DNA from: Ryuthela nishihirai
Taxonomy: Eukaryota; Arthropoda; Arachnida; Araneae; Heptathelidae
Assembly (NCBI GenBank): GCA_038380435.1
Contig: JAWZYU010000020.1
Location: 48,082,307 to 48,146,306 of the forward strand
Direction of reading: 5' to 3'
Length of the DNA stretch: 64,000 bases
In this document: positions 8,868-19,650 of the stretch, piece by piece
Layout of the letters: each line of letters begins with the position of its first letter
Position numbering within the stretch: position 1 is the first letter of the stretch
Notes under the pieces: generated by a model
Databases searched by the model: none
What the model saw: only the letters and a program-made list of their open reading frames with translations
Told to the model about the DNA's origin: nothing
Program-made: the position numbers and the translations under genes

Positions 8868-11295
8868 AAATACTAGACGAATGCTGTTGAAAATCAAGTT
8901 TTAAATAGATAAGATTATGATCTTGAATTTATTTTCAAGAACCTTCCATTAAATGAATATTTTAGAACTTATAGGGATTCGAAGTTAGATTCCCATTCGC
9001 ATAACACGAAAATTCTCTAATACTTTGGTAGGGCAATCTTTACTAAAGTTCCTTACATTGTAAAGATATTTAACGTTTTGAGCTAATGGGAATAACTTTC
9101 CTTTGCTCTCAATTACTTCGATTACAAAATATTTATTCAAAGGTGATCTCTGAAACCCTTTCCAATTGCTCATGGCAATGTTGCGATGCCGACATATTGA
9201 TTTCAGCCCTGGTATTGCAGATCGAGCTTGGAAAGGATTCGACAGAAATTGAATGTTGTTTCATAAATTTCGCTTCTGCACACAGCACTACACCGTCTTT
9301 CAGACTTCTAGTTAAAACGGCAGAAAGTAGACAGAACAGTAAATAAATTACATATGAACAAAACCGTATAAGAATCCAATTTTAAAACTAGCGGTAAACA
9401 GCGTCAAGTAGCAAGCAAAACAGCGGATCACCAGCGCCACAGCGGACGAAAATGTAACTAGCGCTGCTGTCGCTTCACGTCTTGAAATCGGCAGGCATTC
9501 CCATTACGTAGGCACCGATAGTGGTAAGGCAGTGTGTGTGTGAAATTCACAATTCTTCTTCAACCAATGTGAACTCCCGATGACCAGCACAGAGAAGGCC
9601 GAAAATCTTTAGGATTATTTCACATAATGAAATTTTATATGTTCTGTAATTTAAGAAGTTTTATCAGCATTGTTCTAAGCAATTTCTTCCATGTTTGACC
9701 AAACCTGAAAATATGGTTAAGAACATCTAAAAATTATATTAACAAACGGTTACATGTAACAGTTATTATTTGTGACTTAAGTTTTCAAGAGAATATGACT
9801 TTTAATGCCTCTGACTGTCAAACTGTTATGACCGTTAAAATTCCAGTTGATATAACGCTTTAAATATTGAACAGATTGTTGGAACGCAAGATTTAAAGTG
9901 ATTTCATTGAGATCTCTAAGTTACCTTCAGTCCAATAATTTTGAAAACTAATTAGATGTCAAATGCAAACAGAAATTTTTGGCTATAGAAACTGTTATTC
10001 CATAATAATGGAGAGTCTCAACACAGTTGGCAAATTTTCAGCAAGTGAATTAACTTTCCTCGGATTCTTACGGAAGTTTGTGTAAACTGGAATACTTTGC
10101 GAACATCGAGGCTATTTGCCACAGCTAAAGATGAAGCGAATGGACTGTGACGTTCATAATACTTTGTAATATTACAATTCACCTCGAAGTCCATTGAAAT
10201 TGGGTCCAAATTCTAATAGGATTTTGAGCTAAGTTGGCATAGAATTAATAACAACTGAGATCAAAAGGTTGAAGGCACTGAATTCTATCATCTAAAATAT
10301 TCAGGGCATTCTGCTCGATAGTGTTGAATGATGCTCCTTAGATCCTCCGTAGAAGAGCTTATCGGTGAATGTTCAAGGTGGAAGTCCTATATGAGGCACT
10401 TGTGTGTAAATTCCAATTGATGCAAATCCTCAGGAAGTGTGAGTTGTTCGCAGTTCTTCAGAAACTTCGAAACGTTGCAGTTGTAAAGATTTTAAATTCT
10501 AATTGTGAAATTCGAAGTGAAGTCTGCTTTCTGTGCAAACAACTTTTCGACAGTGCTGCAGATTAAGTCATTTGTTGGCGTATTTTAACACTATCTTTGG
10601 CGTATTTTAATACTATCTTTATAAGAATCTCCATTACTATATCCTTTCCCAAATGGAAAATTTCCGATTTTTTTTTCTAGTTTACACACTGAGCTTTTCG
10701 TTTCCCAGTGCCTATTAAAACGAAATGGATTTATGCGGAGCTTACGAGCAGTACGGCGATGGTGAAGATGATATAATGCGAGAATCGAAATCACGAAGCA
10801 TTACATCAGTCATCGCGTTTGTTGATGTTTTGACAGAAGGTTGAATCAATATTCTGTTGTCTACGAGCCCGCAGAACAGTACTGTGCCGTTTTACACGAT
10901 TTCCAAGTGAAACGATCTCATTTTTAATAGCAAAAATTCCTTTGAGTGATTTGTGTTAGAATTAATTTGAAGCGTATGCTTAATTTTTAAGATCAGATTC
11001 TCCCCCCCCCCCGCCAAGAGTTTGTTAATAGTAACCTTCTAAATGTTGTCCACAAGAGTATGCTGATAGCAGCCTTTTAAATGTTGGGATCTTTACAACC
11101 AGATGAAGATTCGACCTAATTGGCGTCCTGTATCTCTGGTAAGTAATTAATTAATGCCAAATTGAAAAACAAAGCAGATGCAAGCACATTTTCCAATGAA
11201 GAAATATAGAGTAAGATCATCAGTGCACTCTAATAGCACTTTATTAGCTCGTTTTCAAAATAAAAAGTTAATAAAATCTTTCTAGAGAAAAATTA
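8868..11295. other. Long unassigned stretch
   Basis: I recognise no transposon ends, tandem repeats or known domains over 2.4 kb. A C10 run lies at about 11002-11011. The part from 9860 to 10570, read on minus, has Leu- and Asn-rich segments in shifting frames that vaguely resemble leucine-rich repeats, but with many stops. If any single-copy host sequence exists in the window, this is one candidate region. Confidence 0.4.
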
Positions 11296-11660
11296 GGTTT
11301 GGTTGTTTTATCTCTGAGCGGCATTTTAATTGCACACAAAGAGTAAATGGGCGGATCGCAAGGTATCAGAGAAGATTAGGGAAAGGAGACCCACTGGAAA
11401 GGTACTATCCTTCTCGTTGAGGGCAGACTGAGACAGATGGTAGCCTCCCGTCAGGGCCATCCACTTTTAACGTGCACAGGGTGTGGCTCTCCTGTACTAG
11501 GACCACACCTGAAAAACTCTTTGCAAGACCATCGGTGTCCCCTTCCTTACAGAGGGCAGGGGTTAAAGAAAATAAACCTTAACATAAGCAAAGTTGGGAT
11601 TCGAACCTGATTGGAACTGCAGATTATGAGCCTTGCATGCTACCGACTGAGACACCCTAT
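11296..11660 (-). mobile_element. SINE-A copy, near full length, diverged
   Basis: Read on minus it goes from a tRNA-like head (GTCTCAGTCGGTAGC; box B decayed to GGTTCGAATCC) to the tail (CAACCAAACC). The body word GTGCACGTTAAA and the block complementary to GGTAGCCTCCCGTC are clear. Several indels are present. Confidence 0.82.
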
Positions 11661-11663
11661 CCC

Positions 11664-11833
11664 CATAAATCTGTTAAGAGATAGAGGATAGCCTTTCGCT
11701 AAGGGTATTCAATATGTTCTTTAACATGCACGGGGTCTGAATCTCCTACACGTAAGATCACGGCTTAATGTCCCATTCAATTGACGGCTGATCTTCAAAG
11801 CACATCGGTATCCATTATTTCGCTGTGGGCAGT
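11664..11833 (-). mobile_element. SINE-A body fragment
   Basis: Only the central body is present. TTCTTTAACATGCACGGGGT and TTAATGTCCCATTC align with the corresponding minus-strand segments of neighbouring SINE-A copies. It abuts the next copy directly, forming a SINE-A cluster. Confidence 0.7.
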
Positions 11834-11835
11834 TG

Positions 11836-12230
11836 TTGTTGGGTTGTTTTGCCTCTGAGCGGCACTTTTTTGCACACCATGGCTAAATGGCCAGGTCACA
11901 TGGACCCCGAAGGCTCAGAGAAGGTTGGGGGAGGGGACCCACTGGAACAGCTTTTGGGAGACAGATGGTAGCCTCCCGTCAAGGCCATCCAGCGTGTTCT
12001 TTAACGTGCACAGGGTCTGGCTCTCCCATACATGGGGTCACGGTTTAACGTCCCATCCGACGGACGGCGGCCTTTCTAAGCCCATCGGTGTCCCTTACTG
12101 ACCGTGGGCAGGACGAGGAGTTTTGCGGAGATAAATCTCAACGCTGACCCAGCTGGGACTCGAACCTGGGAACTACAGATTACGAGCCTGGCGCCCCCCC
12201 CCCCGCCTGACTGAGCCCCCCCCCGCCCCA
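11836..12230 (-). mobile_element. SINE-A copy, full length, interrupted by poly-C
   Basis: This copy is close to consensus through the body (CTCTGAGCGGCAC, GGCTCAGAGAAGGTTGGGGG, TTTAACGTGCACAGGGT). The minus-strand tRNA head (TGGGACTCGAACCTGGGAAC) is intact, but the region upstream of box A is replaced by C-runs at 12192-12204 and 12216-12228. The runs may be real or may mark assembly trouble. Confidence 0.88.
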
Positions 12231-12233
12231 TTC

Positions 12234-12534
12234 TGTGGGCAGAGTAGGCATTAAAGGAGAACAATCTCAATAGAACAGACTCCAACCTGACATTCTACCG
12301 AATCACAGTTTGCAAGAAAATCCAACACCCTGCCATCGGTCAGTAGGGGCTTCGTCCGTCGGGTGGGACGTAAAGCTGTGGCCCGTGGTACGGGGGAACC
12401 ATACCCTGTGCACTTTAAATAACATCCTGATGGCCTTGACGGGAGTATATCACCTGTCACCTAACAGCTGTCCAGTGAATCTCCTCCCCCCAACCTTCTC
12501 TGAGGTCAACTCAGAGATAAAAAAACCCAACACA
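12234..12534. mobile_element. Two SINE-A fragments in opposite orientation
   Basis: A minus-strand scrap (12234-12295, around GTGGGCAGAG and AATCTCAATAG) is followed by a plus-strand body fragment (about 12332-12534). The latter begins CCCTGCCATCGGTCAGTAGG and ends AACCTTCTCTGAGG...AAAAACCCAAC. The plus fragment lacks the tRNA head and part of the 3' region. Confidence 0.72.
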
Positions 12535-12717
12535 GTTTGCAAGCGTTAATTTGTTCTTTTTTTTTACGTGTTTTTTTCTGTTACCAAATTATACTTATCT
12601 ACAAAATTGAAAGGCGAATTTGAAAATAAAGTATAAATCGAAAATTATATAACGCTATAATCCAACGTAGAATAAATTCATTGTCACCAACCTTCCAGAT
12701 GAATACGAATATATTCA

Positions 12718-12899
12718 TCTGGTAGAGCCATACCCTGGTCACGTTAAACAACATGCTGGATGGCCTTGACGGAAGGCTACTATATGTTTCCCAACAGCTG
12801 TCCAGTGGGTTCTCTCCTCCCCTTCCCAACTTTCTTGGGGTCCCTGTGACCTGACCACTCTGTGCAAAAAAAAAGTGCCGCCCAGAGTTAAAAACAACC
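12718..12899 (+). mobile_element. SINE-A 3' fragment
   Basis: It begins in the body at GGTAGAGCCATACCCTG and runs through GCTGGATGGCCTTGACGG to the tail TAAAAACAACCTG. The 5' half is missing. The 3' tail runs directly into the 30-bp minisatellite. Confidence 0.78.
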
Positions 12900-12900
12900 T

Positions 12901-13108
12901 GAAATAGTCCATTTACTACAACATGCTTCTGAAATAGTCCATTTACTACAACATGCTTCTGAAATAGTCCATTTACTACAACATACTTCTGAAATAGCCC
13001 ATTTACTACAACATACTTCTGAAATAGTCCATTTACTACAACATACTTCTGAAATAGTCCATTTACTACAACATACTTCTGAAATAGTCCATTTTCTGCA
13101 ACATTCCT
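12901..13108. repeat. 30-bp tandem repeat, about 6.9 copies
   Basis: The unit GAAATAGTCCATTTACTACA plus ACATGCTTCT is repeated almost perfectly. The main variants are ATGC/ATAC, one CCC and a more diverged last partial unit. The first unit starts at the base following the SINE-A tail (ACAACCT), so the array may have been seeded at the SINE insertion junction. Confidence 0.95.
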
Positions 13109-13419
13109 GTGATAAAAAGTCTTCTTTTTTTATATGTCTTAAAATTCATTTCATTTAAATAAAATCGCATATTAAGCTCAACATTTGACAAAAAGCAATA
13201 AAAATCATAATATAAAAATGTAAAAAAAAAGTACTAAAGTACAAATTGTTATGTAGTATTTTTTTTTTCTTAAATTTTAGCGACACACACACGGACCTTG
13301 GACGAGACACACCTGTTAGGACCCACTGATTTTTAGGCTAGGTTCATTCCCTTTGAATGTTGACATCTTTTGAAAATGGATTTGTGTGTGAAACGTGATT
13401 TTGTCGCATGCAAGGGCAA

Positions 13420-13905
13420 TGCAGCTTATGGGAGGGGGGAGGTTCTCCCCCAAAGTTAATCGGAGTTGGCAAAATTCGAAACGATTTTGTAAAATCCAGG
13501 TGAATTCTGAAAGTTTGGATTTTTTTGTTAAATTAAGAGCGGTTATAGCAAAATCTAGACAACTTGGCAAAATCTAAAGGTAGTTGACAAAATCGAGCAA
13601 CTTGGCAAAATCTAGGGCAGTTGGCAAAATTCGAAGCCACTTGGTAAAATATAGGTGAATTGTGAAAATTAGGACTGGTTTTGTGAAATTAAGGAGCGTT
13701 GGAAAAATCGAAACAACTGTTCAAAATCTTGGTAAAATTGAGGCAACTTGGCAAAATGTAGCCTACTTGGTGAAATCGAGGTAATTTAACGAAATATAGG
13801 GCAGGTGGCAAAATTCGAAGCCACTTGGTAATGTTGTAGATTTGTGAAAATTTGGAGTGGTGTTGTGAAAATGAGGACTTGCGAAATCTAGGCATTTCAT
13901 AAAAA
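13420..13905. repeat. Degenerate short tandem repeat, about 22-23 bp
   Basis: Words of the type CTTGGCAAAATCTAGG recur many times with substitutions (AGTTGGCAAAATTCG, ACTTGGTAAAATATAGG, GTTGTGAAAATGAGG). The decayed copies create small open frames on both strands (13316-13928) that are artefacts of the repeat. Confidence 0.78.
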
Positions 13906-14695
13906 AATTGTCTCCTCCTCCTCCCCACAGAGATAAAAATCCAGGTACGTCTCTAACAGAGATATAATTTATGTAAAGGTCTTATTTTCTCAGTTGGCAA
14001 AATATTATTTTCGGAGTTGGAAAATTTTCGCTCTTCCCCCCTACCTACCCCCACCCTAGTCCTCTGCTAATCCCCCTGGTCACATGCAAGGATCCCACTC
14101 CTATATCATTCTCATACTAAGCAATTTTCATTTCACATATAGCGTGAGCGATAACTTGGGAGAGAGTGTAATTAATGCTACTACTGTTCCCATAGATCAT
14201 AGGTCAATTACCTATCAATCAACTGTAAATCACCCAATGATCTATGAGAACTGATGAAGTGCCAAATACACAATCTCATTCTCCCCAGTTCCCAGTCTTG
14301 TTACACCAGTGGGACATATTTCCAAGTTTCTAATACATTTATTTATATTACTACATAAACCCATTTGTGCTTGTATTATTTTTGTTGATTTTCAACCCAC
14401 TGTCAGTAAAATGTTTTAATATGTTCCTAAACGTTTTAACAAAATACAGTGTCGAAAGTTTGGAACCTCTATATTTAAATGCATTTACTCAGTTTTAGAA
14501 AATGATCAAATTCTTCCCTCCTAATTATTTTAAACGCAAGTCACAGTGACATATACAAATTATTCCAAATTAATTTAAGCCCGTATTATCAAGAACACTA
14601 AACATGTAGTTCGTTGCTAACGTCAGATCAAAATCACTTTAGTAGAAAAGCATAGAGTTTGAACTTCAAGCTCAGTCGAGAGTGTATTAAAATTT
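13906..14695. other. No recognised feature
   Basis: Includes a pyrimidine-rich patch around 14030-14075 (CCCCCCTACCTACCCCCACC). Otherwise this is AT-rich DNA without detectable repeats or coding signals. Confidence 0.4.
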
Positions 14696-14965
14696 TCCTT
14701 TGTGGGCTTTACGAACATCAAGCCTCGTCTGTGAGCAATGCTGTCTGTTGTCATGGAGGCTGAGAGTCGCAGAGATGAATCAGGCCACTCGGTGATCTGC
14801 CTGCAGGGCCACAGACCGGATGACAAGCGGGAAGCAAGCGGATTAGGTTATGTCAGTCAGGTATCTCCTCCATCGTGTCACATCTACTGGAGGCCATTCA
14901 TCATTTGTTGTCCATTGCGTGATTCATATCTAGAGGAATAAATCATCGCCGGGTTCAGTTCCGAC
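14696..14965. other. GC-richer island, unassigned
   Basis: About 270 bp of higher complexity and visibly higher GC than its neighbours, with overlapping 67-codon frames on both strands (14623-14826 minus and 14738-14941 plus). I see no domain. It could be an exon, a conserved non-coding element or an old transposon body. The sequence alone does not decide. Confidence 0.35.
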
Positions 14966-15325
14966 CATTTTGTCACCGAATTGTCGTTGCTTTCTCGATC
15001 TGCGTTCGCTATGTATGATTGCTTGTTCATTTATAGAAATGTTTAAATAGTTGAATGTGAAATCGAATATTGTCGTTTATACATTGGCTGATTATTTCTT
15101 TAAGAAATATTGAAATGTATATTATTTTTATGAACGCTTCGAGCTTATATAATTTGAAATTTAGATTTTGTATTTAAAAATGTTGATGGCGTTTTCCTTA
15201 AGAAAATATGCTAGCAATATTTACCTTTGGAAATGCTAATATTTTTTGTTTAACGAACTTTATTTTTGCTATTAGACACAAATAGAGCAAGCATAAGATG
15301 TCAATGTAAACTTCATCATTTTATA

Positions 15326-15722
15326 GAGGGCCGGATCTGGGGCAGGGGATAACGGGTTGGTGCTCCCCATCTTCCTTGAAAATGCTTGTAAGGGTATAAA
15401 AAAAAAAATAAATAAATACCCCCTCAAGCAGCTGCTTGCCACAGAGGTCTGACAGGAGCCTGTCAGTATATATGCCGCAGTAGGAGATCTGAGAGGATGG
15501 CAAGACCTCAGCAGAAAAACGACACACACATCCATGCCTAATTCCGGGGCTCGAACCCAGGTCCCTTAGATCAGTAGCCAAGCGTGCTAACCACTCGGAT
15601 GGAGGGGAAAATATTACAGTGCAATTGAAATTCAGTCCCTTGTCTCCCCCTTTCATTTTTCTCTGGCTCGACTGCGTCAATTGCTCCCTCTTCCCTTTAA
15701 TACTTTTCTAGATCCGGGTCTG
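15326..15722. mobile_element. MITE family C (TIR GGGCCGGATCTGG), split by a SINE-B
   Basis: The left end AGGGCCGGATCTGG and the right end TTTCTAGATCCGGGTCTG are inverted copies. The interior has TTACAGTGCAATTGAAATTC and a CCCTTGTCTCCCCC tract that recur in the copies at 18.9, 37.6 and 41.1 kb. A SINE-B lies inside (15397-15602). Without it the element would be about 190 bp. A hAT-like origin is possible from the GGCCGG-type terminus, but I could not verify an 8-bp target duplication. Confidence 0.65.
15397..15602 (-). mobile_element. SINE-B copy 4
   Basis: Read on minus: the box A region is decayed at the extreme 5' end (CATCCGAGTGGTTAGC), box B is GGTTCGAGCCC, then GGCATGGATG, TTTCTGCTGAGG and AGCAGCTGCTTGAGGGGG, with a (TTTA)n tail represented by the AATAAATAAATA run on plus. 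It is inserted inside a family C MITE and is therefore younger than it. Confidence 0.88.
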
Positions 15723-15729
15723 AATTTAT

Positions 15730-16184
15730 ATATCACCGAATGACCATACTTCGCTATCTCTTAAATGCCCTCGTTCATGCTACTCTATCACTTAAATGTC
15801 CTTAGACAATCTACCCTGCCATCCCGTGGCCGAGTGGTTAGCGCGCTTGAATGATATAAGGGACCTGGGTTCGAGCCGCTGGAAAGGTATTGATGTTCGT
15901 GTTGTTTTTCTGCTGAGGTCCTGCCATCCTCACAGACCATCTACTATGGCATATAAAGTGATAGTCTCCTGTGAGACCTCTGTGGCAAGTTGCTGCTTGA
16001 GGGGGTATTTATTCTACTCTAGCATCTAAATATACTTACCAACCTATATGAAACCAAAATACCCTTAACTATTATACCCTATCACCGAATAAGATTATCC
16101 TACTCTAACACTTAAATACTCTAAACCATCCTATTCTACCATTTTAAATACCGTTGACCATTTCTATTCTATTGCCTAAATACT
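15730..16184. repeat. Degenerate tandem repeat (about 36-40 bp) interrupted by a SINE-B
   Basis: Variants of CTACTCTATCACTTAAAT and ACCATCCTATTCTACC recur on both sides of the SINE-B at 15818-16013. The array predates that insertion. Copies are much mutated. Confidence 0.6.
15818..16013 (+). mobile_element. SINE-B copy 5
   Basis: Box A TGGCCGAGTGG is intact, but about 10 bp of the anticodon arm are deleted or changed (GCGCTTGAATGATATAAGG). Box B is GGTTCGAGCCG. The 3' end is TTGCTGCTTGAGGGGG plus TATTTATT. Confidence 0.87.
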
Positions 16185-16185
16185 A

Positions 16186-16411
16186 GGTGGCGGTGCTCAG
16201 CCGGTAGTGGGCCAGGCTTATAATCTGCATTCCCTGGTTCGAGTCCCACCTGCACCAGTGCTGAAATTTATCTCCACAAAATTCCCTGCTCTGCTGTCGG
16301 TCAGTAGGGAACACAGATAGAATTGGAAAAATCTCCGTTCTTCGGATGGAATGCACTTGAAAGAAAACGAAGTAGCTGGGTGGCCTTGACAGGAGGTTAC
16401 CATCTGTCTCC
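16186..16411 (+). mobile_element. SINE-A copy, 3'-truncated
   Basis: The head GCGGTGCTCAGCCGGTAG carries box A, with GGTTCGAGTCCC as box B. The body is diverged and ends at ACCATCTGTCTCCTAACA, so the last third and the tail are missing. Retroposition usually truncates 5' ends, so the missing 3' part more likely reflects later deletion. Confidence 0.78.
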
Positions 16412-16680
16412 TAACAAATAATAAAAATATTTTTTATGTAGTACTTTTACGCAATCATAATGAATAAATTATTCCATGTTTACGTAATCATAAAAAATAT
16501 AATGTCTGTTTAATATTCTTTTTAAAGTACATGTATAGAGCAGTCTTTGCAGTGGAGAGTATCGCGACATTTAAAACTAGTTCTATGCCTTACGTTTGTG
16601 ACGCATTTGTTTTTCAAAAACTCAAGAGATAATCCTCTGTGTCTATTATTCTGTGATTTGGGAGATAGTCATTTTTTCTT
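16412..16680. other. AT-rich spacer
   Basis: No repeats or coding signal were recognised between the SINE-A and the RT fragment. The final part could still belong to the LINE but is too decayed to align by eye. Confidence 0.35.
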
Positions 16681-16683
16681 TAA

Positions 16684-16995
16684 ATGAAGAAAAAACTGCT
16701 TATCTATAAAACAATAATCAGACCCATCATTACATACTATTGCCCAGTCTGGAGCAGAGAAATGACTCAAATTGTCGAAAATTACAAACGTTTCGGAATA
16801 AGGTGGCAAAAGAAGCAGTTAATGCACCCTGGTTTGTCAAAAATAATAACATATGCAAAGATCTGGAACACTTGAACACCTGCATCAAGAAAAACGCTCC
16901 GATTTAATGGGGACAAACCCCAATGCGACCATTATCGATCTTATTAAATATGATCGCATCACATCTTCTAGATTCAAAAGACCAAGAGCTTTTCA
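16684..16995 (+). pseudogene. jockey-like LINE reverse transcriptase, C-terminal fragment
   Basis: The first frame reads LLIYKTIIRPIITYYCPVW, the RT thumb-region motif typical of jockey-group LINEs (usually YK-x-IIRP-x-TYA-x-PVW). After a frameshift the line continues as NAPWFVKNNNICKDLEHL, which fits the NAPW-x-VRN block that follows in the family, then KKNA and a stop. Everything 5' is absent. Intact elements encode a cytoplasmic RT/endonuclease for target-primed retroposition; this piece is dead. Confidence 0.78.
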
Positions 16996-18381
16996 GGTGT
17001 AGCTTTTAGACTAAGCCTGAAAATTTAATATTTAGGAAGGATCAATTACTGATCAATTATCCCGTTTTACCTAACCTGCCCATAAGTAGTCGTTCATCAA
17101 TCAAAGATATATCTATATGTCTCATCCCTAACTAGGATTAAATCAGAAGAAGGAGTTTAGGAGCTTTGTTCGGTACTCTCTAAAAGTCATTCATGATCTG
17201 CGATCTGTGTAGAACAACAGTTCGTCACTCATACAGAAAGTTTGCTAAGAACAATAATACTCCAACAACCTGAAATTTTACGTAATACTGGTCAAGTAAA
17301 TTAAAGAAAAATGTGCGTGACTTACTTGTTTGTAACACACAATAGTTTCTGTTATCAAATTATTGTTTATAGCGGGAAATTGCAGCTATAGGTCAGAGAA
17401 CCGCTACCCATTAGGGCAATTTAAGGTCTAAGTCCATATTCTTCGATCATGACTATTACAAGAACTATCCGTGTCGAAATCTCCCACAATTTTGTTCGAC
17501 TAGTCAATGCTTCAGTCAGCACTCGAACATTTTTATTCTTTCTTCCCGTTTCCTTTTCACTGTTTCCCTCTTGAAAGCGCATTATTTTTTGGTCTTCAGA
17601 AAAACCAATGTTCTACAGAAATATAACGACTTTATGGTTGTGTACAACATAGCTTTACTACTGCAGTTTTGAAAGGGAAGCCAAAGAAGATGGAAAAAAA
17701 TATATCGATTTCCGATTACGAGCAGAATTCAAGAGAAATGTAAGGCGAAGTTCATTACCTCTACAAATCACTATGACATCCAGGAGACCTTGGGTATTTT
17801 AGTCCTAAACCCGAAGTATGTGCTTCTTTTGAATGATCCAGTCACTCAAGAGCTCCATAAATCACATTTCATAAAATGTTAGCTGTACTAGATCTACCTT
17901 AAGTTTATGAAATGTAGTATTTTATCTTGTTTGATTGTCCGTTGATGCACAGACGCATATCACCTCATTAAGCAATAGGATACACGGAACGTTCCGACGT
18001 TGCTTTAGAGACGTTTTTGGTTAGAAATCTCTCGGTCTCGTCAATTTAATTCTAGTCCGAATAACATGTTATATATGTGTTGCTGTTATAAAAGAAAAAT
18101 TTAATTGAATGCAACTCTTTTTTGATTTTCTTGCATAGATGAGAGATTGAGCACATCACGAAAGACGGAAATTAAATTGGAAATTGAAAAGAAATCGAAT
18201 TGATCGCAGACATATTGCTCTTTTTAAGCGGGTCCAAAAGAAGTGCTGAAATGAGATGACGTGGAATACTTGACAGTCGCGTGGGAAAAAAAATCTCAGA
18301 ATCGACCTGAGAAAAAAGTAGAATGGCACAGAATTAAACACGTGAAGTTGTTAGTGATTCACTAACTGAAAAAAATCAATA
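16996..18381. other. No recognised feature
   Basis: Unassigned DNA. A small inverted pair (ACATTTCATAAA near 17866 and TTTATGAAATGT near 17907) could fold. I found no transposon termini and no open frame of note. Confidence 0.4.
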
Positions 18382-18741
18382 GATTGGGTTTCTCTGAGCA
18401 GCACTGTTTTGTGCTTAAAGAGGTAAATGGCCAGGTCACAAGAACCCGGAAGGTTGGAGGAGAGGACCCACTGAATAGTTGTTAGGAGACAGAAGGTGGC
18501 CTCCCTTTCAAGGACATCCTGTGTGTTCTTTAAAGTGCACAGGGTATGGCTCTCCCGTACACGGGCCACGACTTAATATCTCATCCGACGGGCTGCGGCC
18601 TTTCCAAGCCCATCGTTGTCCCTTACTGACCGAGGAATTTTGCGGAGATAAATCTCAACGCTGGCGCACGCAGGACTCGAACCTGGAAACTGCAGATTAC
18701 GAGCCTGGCGCGCTGCTGACTGAGCTACCCCAACCAGCCCC
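18382..18741 (-). mobile_element. SINE-A copy, full length
   Basis: On minus the head is GGGGTAGCTCAGTCAGC and box B lies in CAGGTTCGAGTCC. The body is complete, and the tail (reverse of GATTGGGTTTCTCTGAGC) lacks about 10 bp. The 112-codon frame at 18479-18817 is a by-product of this repeat. Confidence 0.87.
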
Positions 18742-18885
18742 ATGGGGAAAAAAAAAGAAAAGTCAATGGCTATATTGTGATAATATTTTAAAGATGATGA
18801 GTATATACTTCGTTTAAAGAAGACGGAACACTTTCAAGGATTTGTAATCAACTACATAGAATCGCGTTCATTGCACTTACCTTCT

Positions 18886-19068
18886 AAGGCCCGGATCTAA
18901 AGAAAAATAAAGGGGAGAGGGAGGAAAGATAAAGTTGGAATGATCCGAACCCCATTACGTTATAAATGGTTATAATGGTCTTTACAAATTTCTTGAAAAT
19001 TACGGGAAATAATAGGTAATTATTTTGCCTTCGTTCCGAGTTTTTCCCCCTCCCGCGGGATCTGACCG
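18886..19068. mobile_element. MITE family C copy
   Basis: It starts AGGCCCGGATCTAAAG and ends CGCGGGATCTGACC, an imperfect inverted terminus matching the family C ends. The interior has TTTCTTGAAAATTACGGG and CCCCCTCCCGC, as in sister copies. Confidence 0.55.
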
Positions 19069-19535
19069 TTATATGTCTCTTTGTAAGTAAGTAAAATTAA
19101 ATGTAAAAAAAATTAAACGGTGTAAAACTTATGTAATTTTTGCTATGCATTGGCCATGCGTGGCTTGGTCATTAGACCACCTGGGGTACTGCCACACCAA
19201 AAATAATCACAAAAAATAAAAAACGAATTATAATTTTAGTATTCATTACTGTATTTGTAGTATCTAAATCAACAAAATATCATTTTTATATTCGTTTTGT
19301 AATCGTTATTTACCCTGTTATGCAGACAATCGCATTTCCGAATCAGGGATACGTCAGCTGCTTTCGTATTGTCAATAAGAATTTTTAACGTTACGCCCAC
19401 AGTCAGGAATCTTAGCATTATTTATTATAGCAATGACACAAATGAGCATGCGCTGATTATCAGGAGCCAGGTCACTGTTTCGTAGTCACACTTGATTGGT
19501 TGATTCTATTGTCACAAACGAATAGCGAACACCTT
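19069..19535. other. AT-rich, nothing recognised
   Basis: No coding signal or repeat detected by eye. Confidence 0.35.
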
Positions 19536-19650
19536 CCCACACAACCACAATATCGTGAATATATCCAAATATATCATAGATGACTAATGGATATCTCATA
19601 GTCATCTTAGATATCTTCTAGATATTTTCTGTGTATTGTGGTTGTGTGGG
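19536..19650. mobile_element. Small MITE, about 115 bp, with 17-bp inverted ends
   Basis: The left end CCCACACAACCACAATA and right end TATTGTGGTTGTGTGGG are perfect inverted repeats. The interior is itself semi-palindromic around GATATCTCATAGTCATCTTAGATATC. It has no coding capacity. The superfamily is unknown and the flanks show no clear target duplication. Confidence 0.7.

Noticed and set aside
9860..10570. Leucine-rich-repeat pseudogene on minus
   Set aside because: Leu/Asn-rich segments appear only by switching frames many times, and no consensus LRR spacing holds for more than one unit.
18479..18817. 112-codon plus-strand frame
   Set aside because: It lies almost entirely in a SINE-A copy. 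Similar frames appear in other copies by chance.
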